This document shows, in pieces, positions 59,044 through 64,000 of a DNA stretch of 64,000 bases. The notes beneath the pieces were generated by a model. The model ran no database searches and was not told the origin of the DNA. It saw nothing but the letters and a program-made list of their open reading frames with translations. Within the stretch, counting starts at the first letter, position 1; each line of letters opens with the position of its first letter. The position numbers and the translations under genes were made by a program. This DNA is from CAZKWG01 sp964615375 (GTDB lineage: Bacteria; Myxococcota_A; UBA796; CAZKWG01), in contig CAZTOW010000003.1 of assembly GCA_964615375.1 (NCBI GenBank), positions 276,661-340,660 on the forward strand, read 5' to 3'.

Positions 59044-60144
59044 TCAGATGTAGGGGTTGACCACCTTGTTCTGCTTCGTCGGCGGGTTCTTCTTGGCGGC
59101 CCGGAGCTCTTGCAGCTTCTTCTTGCGCGCGGCGGCGTGCGGGTCGGTCAGCTCCTCGTGGTAGTCGCTGTACTCGGCCTTGCGCAGGACGCGGAGCGTG
59201 ATGGGGTCATAGACCACGCCCACGAAGTCCAGCTTGAGGATGTAGGGGAAGTGGCTGGCCACCGTGGAGATCTCGCCGGGCTCGTCCACGATGTTGATCG
59301 AGCTGGGGCCCCGGCTGTCTACGCCCTTGCCCGGCCCGTCGAAGCTCCACTGGGCGCCCGCCGAGTGCCGGCCCTCCACCGCCTGGCGCAGGGCCCCGAT
59401 GTCCCCCTCCACCTCCGCGTGGTTCCCGAAGGTGACGTAGCCGGGGACGGTGCTGGAGAGCTCGGACCCGCGCAGCTTCGTCGCCTTGACGAAGCGGATG
59501 TACTGGCTGGTCTGCGCCTGGCGCTTCGTCAGATCGGTGACGGTCAGATCGTGGATGCGGCCCACGCCCATCTTCTCGTTGCGGTCGGAGCTCTCGTCCG
59601 TGCTGAGATCGGGCACGTCGCGCACGTTCATGCCCTTGACCAGCTCCAGGATCCCGTTCGTGGCCGTGTTCAGCTCGGGCGCCTCCTTGCCGCGCAGGTC
59701 GCCGAAGCCGCGCTTGCGCAGCTTCTCCATGGTGTCGAGGAGGAGGATCTCCTCCAGCAGCGGCTGGTAGTAGGGGTCGAGCGCGTCCTTGGAGACGACC
59801 TGCGCGAGCTGCAGGATCTCCTGGCGCGTCTTCGTGACGATCTCGATCTGCTCGTTGATGTCCTCGGTGATCTCCTGCTTCCCCTGGACGTCGCTGGACA
59901 TCTCGAAGGCCTCCTCGCGCAGGGCAAAGAAGTCCACGAGCCCGCGGGCCTCGGAGAAGGCCTGCAGCGCCTCCTCGAGCTGGCCCACCTTGGGATCGAC
60001 GACGGTCTCGGAGTCGTCGGAGACCGGGTCGCGCAGGTTGTCCTGGAGATCGCTGGTCAGCTCGTGCTGGCTCAGGTGGTCCTGAGGCTTGACGGTGGCG
60101 CCGGAGTCCGAGGTGTTGCTGCCGCTCTGAACGGTCTTGGCCAT
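59044..60144 (-). CDS. Unknown cytoplasmic helical protein
   Basis: 366 residues. A Ser/Thr/Asp-rich N-terminus to about residue 45, a long helical middle (QEITEDINEQIEIVTKTRQE), a beta-like C-terminal region (VPGYVTFGNHAEVEGDI, FPYILKLDFVGVVYDPITLR) and a basic tail (HAAARKKKLQEL, KKNPPTKQNK). GGGAG lies before the ATG at 60144. No family recognised. It lies between the unknown gene above and a divergent Uma2 gene. Confidence 0.5.
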   Translation of the reverse strand: MAKTVQSGSNTSDSGATVKPQDHLSQHELTSDLQDNLRDPVSDDSETVVDPKVGQLEEALQAFSEARGLVDFFALREEAFEMSSDVQGKQEITEDINEQIEIVTKTRQEILQLAQVVSKDALDPYYQPLLEEILLLDTMEKLRKRGFGDLRGKEAPELNTATNGILELVKGMNVRDVPDLSTDESSDRNEKMGVGRIHDLTVTDLTKRQAQTSQYIRFVKATKLRGSELSSTVPGYVTFGNHAEVEGDIGALRQAVEGRHSAGAQWSFDGPGKGVDSRGPSSINIVDEPGEISTVASHFPYILKLDFVGVVYDPITLRVLRKAEYSDYHEELTDPHAAARKKKLQELRAAKKNPPTKQNKVVNPYI

Positions 60145-60222
60145 GGTGTCTCCCGGGGGAGGGTACCCCAAACATCCGTTCAAGTATAGGCGAATCGGTG
60201 AGGAGCGTGGTAAATTCTCATC

Positions 60223-60813
60223 ATGGCCGCTGCCGCCCTGCGCCTGCCCACCTTCACTGAGCTCTATGAGGAGATCCGCCAGCTCCCGGTGGGCTCGACC
60301 GGGGAGATCCTCGGTCCTGGGGAGCTCCGAGTGATGAGCCGGCCTGGGGGGCGGCACCGGTTCGGTGCGCGAGGGATGCAGCGCGGTCTGCGTGGCCACG
60401 ACTCGCAAGAAGGCGGCCACGGCTGGTGGTTCGAGGTCGAGGCGGAGATCGAGCTCCCCGACGAGCGCCTCTACGTCCCGGACCTCGCCGGCTGGCGAAT
60501 GGAGGGGATCCCGCCCTTCCTCGAGGAGAACCCGATCACGGTTGTCCCCGACTGGGCCTGCGAGATCCTCTCGCGCGCCACGCAGCGCGCCGACCGCGTG
60601 CGCAAGCTGCCCAGCTATGCCCGCGCGGGGGTAGCACATGTCTGGGTGGTAGACCCGGAGGCCTGCACGCTCGAGGTCTACGAGACCCGCGAGGGCAGGC
60701 CGCTGCTGGTGGCGGCCGTGGAGGGGGCGGCCACCCTCGAGCTCCCGCCCTTCCCCGGCCCCTTCGACGTGGGCGCGCTCTGGTTGCCCGCCGCTGCAGC
60801 GCCGCGTGCCTGA
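60223..60813 (+). CDS. Uma2-family (DUF820) nuclease-fold protein
   Basis: 196 residues. Uma2/DUF820 proteins share the PD-(D/E)xK nuclease fold. Visible here are LPTFTELYEEIRQLP, the VPDLAGWR Asp segment, WACEILSRATQRADRVRKLP with Glu and Lys positions, and AGVAHVWVVDPEACTLEVYE. Activity is unproven for most of the family. It is divergent from the unknown gene at 59044-60144. Confidence 0.8.
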   Translation: MAAAALRLPTFTELYEEIRQLPVGSTGEILGPGELRVMSRPGGRHRFGARGMQRGLRGHDSQEGGHGWWFEVEAEIELPDERLYVPDLAGWRMEGIPPFLEENPITVVPDWACEILSRATQRADRVRKLPSYARAGVAHVWVVDPEACTLEVYETREGRPLLVAAVEGAATLELPPFPGPFDVGALWLPAAAAPRA

Positions 60814-60870
60814 GCCTCCCGAAGTGCGCCCCGCGTCGCACCTCGCTATGGCCAGCCGCGGAGGTGTCCA

Positions 60871-61251
60871 ATGTCTCGAATGCTCCCTGTGCTGTTGCTG
60901 GGCTCCGCCTGCGCGGGCCCTGGCTATGTGACCGTCGTGGTGGAGGGCGTGAGCGCCGCGGAGGGCCAGTACCTGATCACCGAGGCTCGCGACGAGAACG
61001 GCAACCAGGCGGCCATCGCCTGCGTCCAGATCGACGCCGATCCCTTCGACTGGACGGGGGAGCTGGAGGCCATCGTCGGCCCCACCCCCTGCGAGGACTC
61101 GGCCCCCACCGAGCTGCCGGCCGGGGACTACGAGCTGATCACCGGCGTGATCGCGGGCGGCGAGACGGAGCCCTCCGCCTGCGCCTACGCCGACGTCGAG
61201 GTGGACGGCGACGTCACGGTGGAGATGCCCGCGCTCGGGGCGTGTAACTAG
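60871..61251 (+). CDS. Small lipoprotein, unknown
   Basis: 126 residues. Leader with LLLGSAC, then a beta-rich domain with Cys at AIACVQIDA, PTPCEDSAP, SACAYADVEV and the C-terminal ACN. Looks like a single Ig-like domain with one or two disulfides. It converges on leuS with a 5-bp gap. Confidence 0.5.
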   Translation: MSRMLPVLLLGSACAGPGYVTVVVEGVSAAEGQYLITEARDENGNQAAIACVQIDADPFDWTGELEAIVGPTPCEDSAPTELPAGDYELITGVIAGGETEPSACAYADVEVDGDVTVEMPALGACN

Positions 61252-61256
61252 CCGGA

Positions 61257-63824
61257 CTAGCGAATCACGAAGTTGACCAGGCGCCCGGGGACGACGATCT
61301 CCTTCACGATCGTCTTGCCCTCGAGCCACTTCGCCACGCCCGGGTTCGCCTTCGCCGCCGCCAGCATGGTGTCCTTGTCGGCGTCCGGCGGGAGCTGCAC
61401 GGTGCCGCGCAGCTTGCCCAGCACCTGCACCGCCACCTCCACCGTGTCCGCGACCAGCGCGCTGGGGTCGTGGTCGGGCCAGGGCTCGTAGGCCAGCGTG
61501 CCCTCGTGGCCGAAGCGCGCCCAGAGCTCCTCGCCCAGGTGCGGGGCGTAGGTGGACAGCATGAGCACGAAGCGCTCGGCGTCCTCCTTCGCGGGGGGCT
61601 CGCCCTTGCAGGCGTTGACGAACTCCATCATCTTGGAGACCGGCGTGTTGAAGCGCAGATCGCGGATGCCCTCCTCGGCCTCCTTGAGCGCGAGGTGCAG
61701 CGCGCGGCGGGCGTCCGGGCTGGTCTGGCCGAAGGGGCGCGTCTCGCCGGTCTGCTCGTCCACGAAGAGGCGCCAGACGCGGCTGAGGAAGCGGTAGATC
61801 CCCTCGCAGCCGCTGGTCTGCCAGGGCTTGACCTGCTCCAGCGGGCCCATGAACATCTCGTAGATGCGCAGCGTGTCCGCCCCGTACTTCGCGACGACGT
61901 CCAGGGGGTCGGTCACGTTGTTCAGCGACTTGCCCATCTTGCCGAAGCGCTGCTCGACGGGGGTGTCGGTGCCGGCCACGTACCAGTCGGTCTCCACCTC
62001 CTCCTGGTTGTGAGCGGAGACCATGCGCGCGCCCTTGCCGGGGCGCTGCTCGACCGTGTCGGGGTGGTGGTACTTGCCGCTGGTCTCCCGATAGGAGAAG
62101 GCGAGGATCATCCCCTGGTTGAAGAGGCGCTGGAAGGGCTCCTTGGTGTGGACCAGCCCGCAGTCGTAGAGCACCTTGTGCCAGAAGCGGGCGTAGAGCA
62201 GGTGCAGGACCGCGTGCTCGACGCCGCCGATGTACAGATCCACCGGGCCCCAGTAGCGCTCAGTCGCCGGATCGAAGGGGAGCTCGGTGTTGTGCGCGTC
62301 CATGTAGCGCAGGTAGTACCAGCAGGAGCCGGCCCACTGCGGCATGGTGTTGGTCTCGCGGCGCGCGGGGCGGCCCTGGTAGGCGGTCTTCACCCAGTCT
62401 TCAGCGCGGGCCAGCGGCGGCTGGCCGTCCGCCGTGGGGCGGAAGTCGGCGAGCTCGGGCAGCAGCACGGGGAGATCGCCCGCGTCCACCGGGGTGAAGG
62501 TGCCGTCCTCGAAGTGGACGACGGGGAAGGGCTCGCCCCAGTAGCGCTGGCGGGAGAACAGCCAGTCGCGGAGCTTGTAGTTCACCTTTCGCGTGCCGTA
62601 GCCCCCGGCCTCCAGCCAGTCGAGGATGGCCTTCTTGAAGGCGGCCACGCGCAGCCCGTCGAAGGGGCCCGAGTTGACGGAGGTGCCGTCGCCGGGCATG
62701 GCCTCGGCCTGGGGGTCCCAGTCGCCGTGATCCGGGCGGTAGACCGGGCGGATCTCCAGACCGAACTTCCGGGCGAAGGCGTGATCGCGCTCGTCGTGGG
62801 CGGGCACCGCCATGATCGCGCCCGTGCCGTAGCCCATCAGCACGTAGTCGGCGGTCCAGATGGGGATACGCTCGCCGTTGACCGGGTTGATAGCGTAGGA
62901 GCCGGTGAAGACCCCGGTCTTGTCCTTCTCTGCCGCGGCCTGGCGCTCGCGGTCCGAGCGGTTCCGGGCCACAGCCACGTAGGCTTCGACCTCCTGTCGG
63001 CGGTCCTTGGTGGTGACCTTCGCCACCAGCGGGTGCTCCGGCGCCAGCACGCAGTAGGTCGCGCCGAACAGCGTGTCGGGGCGGGTGGTGAAGACCACGA
63101 AGGAGAGATCGTGGTCGGCGACGTGGAAGCGCACCTCCGCGCCCTCCGAGCGCCCGATCCACTGCCGCTGCATCTCGAGGACGCCCGCCGGCCAGTCCAG
63201 GCCCTCCAGATCGTCCACGAGGCGGTCGGCGTAGGCCGTGATCTTCAGCATCCACTGCTTCATCAGCCGGCGCTCGACCGGATCGCCGGTCTCCACGTAC
63301 TTGCCGTCCACGACCTCCTCGTTGGCCAGCACCGTGCCCTGGGCCGGGCACCAGTTGACCGGGACCTCGGCGAGGTAGGCCAGGCCCTTCTCCCAGAGCT
63401 TCAGGAAGATCCACTGCGTCCAGCGGTAGTAGTCGGGCTTGGAGGTGTCAACCTCGCGATCCCAGTCATAGGAGAAGCCGAGCCGCTTGAGCTGGCGCCG
63501 GAAGTTGGCGACGTTCTCCTCGGTGATCTCGGCCGGGTGGCGGCCGTAGCGCACCGCGGCACGCTCGGCGGGGAGCCCGAACGCGTCGAAGCCCATGGGG
63601 TTCAGCACCGCGAAGCCCCTCATGCGCTTGTAGCGGGCCACGATGTCCAGCGCCGTGTAGCTCTCCGGGTGGCCGACGTGAAGCCCGGCGCCCGAGGGGT
63701 AGGGGAACATGCCGAGCGTGTAGTACTTCGGCTTGTTCGGGTCGATCTCGGACCGGAAGGTCTTGTCGGCCTCCCAGCGGGCCTGCCAGCGGGGCTCAAT
63801 CTCGGCGGGGTTGTAGCGGCTCAT
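61257..63824 (-). CDS. leuS: Leucyl-tRNA synthetase
   Basis: 855 residues, full length. Charges tRNA-Leu. The HIGH signature is PYPSGAGLHVGHPESYT; the KMSKS loop reads FGKMGKSLNNV, a known variant. The editing (CP1) domain has FTTRPDTLFGATYCVL and GYGTGAIMAVPAHDERDHAF. WAGSCWYYLRYMDAHN and the C-terminal anticodon region follow in the usual order. The ATG at 63824 fits the family start MSRYNPAEIEPRWQ. Confidence 0.97.
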   Translation of the reverse strand: MSRYNPAEIEPRWQARWEADKTFRSEIDPNKPKYYTLGMFPYPSGAGLHVGHPESYTALDIVARYKRMRGFAVLNPMGFDAFGLPAERAAVRYGRHPAEITEENVANFRRQLKRLGFSYDWDREVDTSKPDYYRWTQWIFLKLWEKGLAYLAEVPVNWCPAQGTVLANEEVVDGKYVETGDPVERRLMKQWMLKITAYADRLVDDLEGLDWPAGVLEMQRQWIGRSEGAEVRFHVADHDLSFVVFTTRPDTLFGATYCVLAPEHPLVAKVTTKDRRQEVEAYVAVARNRSDRERQAAAEKDKTGVFTGSYAINPVNGERIPIWTADYVLMGYGTGAIMAVPAHDERDHAFARKFGLEIRPVYRPDHGDWDPQAEAMPGDGTSVNSGPFDGLRVAAFKKAILDWLEAGGYGTRKVNYKLRDWLFSRQRYWGEPFPVVHFEDGTFTPVDAGDLPVLLPELADFRPTADGQPPLARAEDWVKTAYQGRPARRETNTMPQWAGSCWYYLRYMDAHNTELPFDPATERYWGPVDLYIGGVEHAVLHLLYARFWHKVLYDCGLVHTKEPFQRLFNQGMILAFSYRETSGKYHHPDTVEQRPGKGARMVSAHNQEEVETDWYVAGTDTPVEQRFGKMGKSLNNVTDPLDVVAKYGADTLRIYEMFMGPLEQVKPWQTSGCEGIYRFLSRVWRLFVDEQTGETRPFGQTSPDARRALHLALKEAEEGIRDLRFNTPVSKMMEFVNACKGEPPAKEDAERFVLMLSTYAPHLGEELWARFGHEGTLAYEPWPDHDPSALVADTVEVAVQVLGKLRGTVQLPPDADKDTMLAAAKANPGVAKWLEGKTIVKEIVVPGRLVNFVIR

Positions 63825-64000
63825 CGGTTCTCCAGCCGCCCGGCTTTAACACCTCCTCTTCCCGCGTGCGGGCTGGGCGCCTCCGGCGCCGGAGACCCAA
63901 GAGATATGGGTGCGGCTCTTCTGCGTCGATGTGCCTGGTCGGATCCAGGGCGCCTGCCCTACCAGCCTCCTCCCGCGTCAGCGGGGGGAGGTGCCGGCGA
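63825..64000. other. leuS upstream region with hairpins, REP-like
   Basis: No gene is seen. It holds a perfect 14-bp palindrome CTCCGGCGCCGGAG (63881-63894) and an 11-bp stem with one G.U pair, CCTCCTCCCGC / GCGGGGGGAGG, at 63966-63991. The latter resembles REP-type intergenic hairpins of other Proteobacteria. The leuS promoter should lie in or beyond this part. Confidence 0.35.

Noticed and set aside
61900..61960. KMGKS instead of KMSKS in leucyl-tRNA synthetase
   Set aside because: This variant occurs in many bacterial LeuS proteins and does not suggest a defect.

Overview
The window is about 70% G+C. It is dense with genes on both strands and rich in exported lipoproteins that carry Asp-rich calcium-type repeats (MopE-like motifs, FG-GAP and thrombospondin type 3 repeats) and low-complexity Glu-Gly or Glu-Thr-Gly linkers. 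Together with a TIGR02147-type regulator, a winged-helix/ATPase/TPR regulator and arylsulfotransferase-like lipoproteins, this suggests a Myxococcota-like (former Deltaproteobacteria) chromosome. That placement is an inference from gene content; there is no rRNA in the window, and I saw no tRNA gene or CRISPR array.

Layout. 1-2421 (minus): an arylsulfotransferase-like lipoprotein cut by the window edge, and a thermonuclease-like protein. 2826-5207 (plus): a lipase-like protein with an 18-residue Trp repeat tail, then a lipoprotein MsrB. 5214-9888 (minus): two MopE/FG-GAP lipoproteins, a TPR protein and a methyltransferase. 10000-12645: a linker lipoprotein, a decayed patch with a broken gene copy and an IS66 remnant, and an intact CSC-start membrane protein. 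12794-15966: a Cys-rich lipoprotein joined to a large regulator. 16002-16676: a VapBC toxin-antitoxin pair with a likely operator. 16885-22536: LtrA-like protein, a DUF4382-like lipoprotein, a propeller-like protein, YbgC and small envelope proteins, interspersed with a dispersed hairpin repeat. 22776-27580: a broken oxidoreductase pseudogene, then an operon with a lipoprotein flavoprotein, an FG-GAP lipoprotein and a membrane protein.

27740-31450: a second arylsulfotransferase-like lipoprotein and a three-gene operon headed by a zinc metalloprotease. 31520-35678: a tight cluster of a small membrane protein, an O-methyltransferase, a YdeP-like molybdoenzyme and FdhD. 35804-38654: a thioredoxin-fold lipoprotein and a glucosaminidase diverging from a 24-bp palindrome, followed by two unknown genes. 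38691-43275: YceI, an alpha/beta hydrolase, and a His-rich TPR protein translationally coupled to a CPA2 antiporter. 43501-49685: a beta-barrel protein, a leucine-rich lipoprotein, ThiD, and a regulator that holds two TIGR02147/DUF4423 modules in tandem. 49693-63824: more FG-GAP/MopE lipoproteins, an MFS transporter, a PhoD-like phosphatase with an overlapping esterase, a Uma2 nuclease-fold protein, and leucyl-tRNA synthetase.

No complete secretion, defence or biosynthetic system is present. The most interesting points are the molybdoenzyme cluster (the enzyme appears to lack the usual active-site His), the repeat-tailed lipase, the tandem regulator, the His-rich/antiporter pair and the structured intergenic repeats. 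Start codons were chosen from ribosome-binding sites read by eye, and family assignments rest on recognised motifs without database searches.
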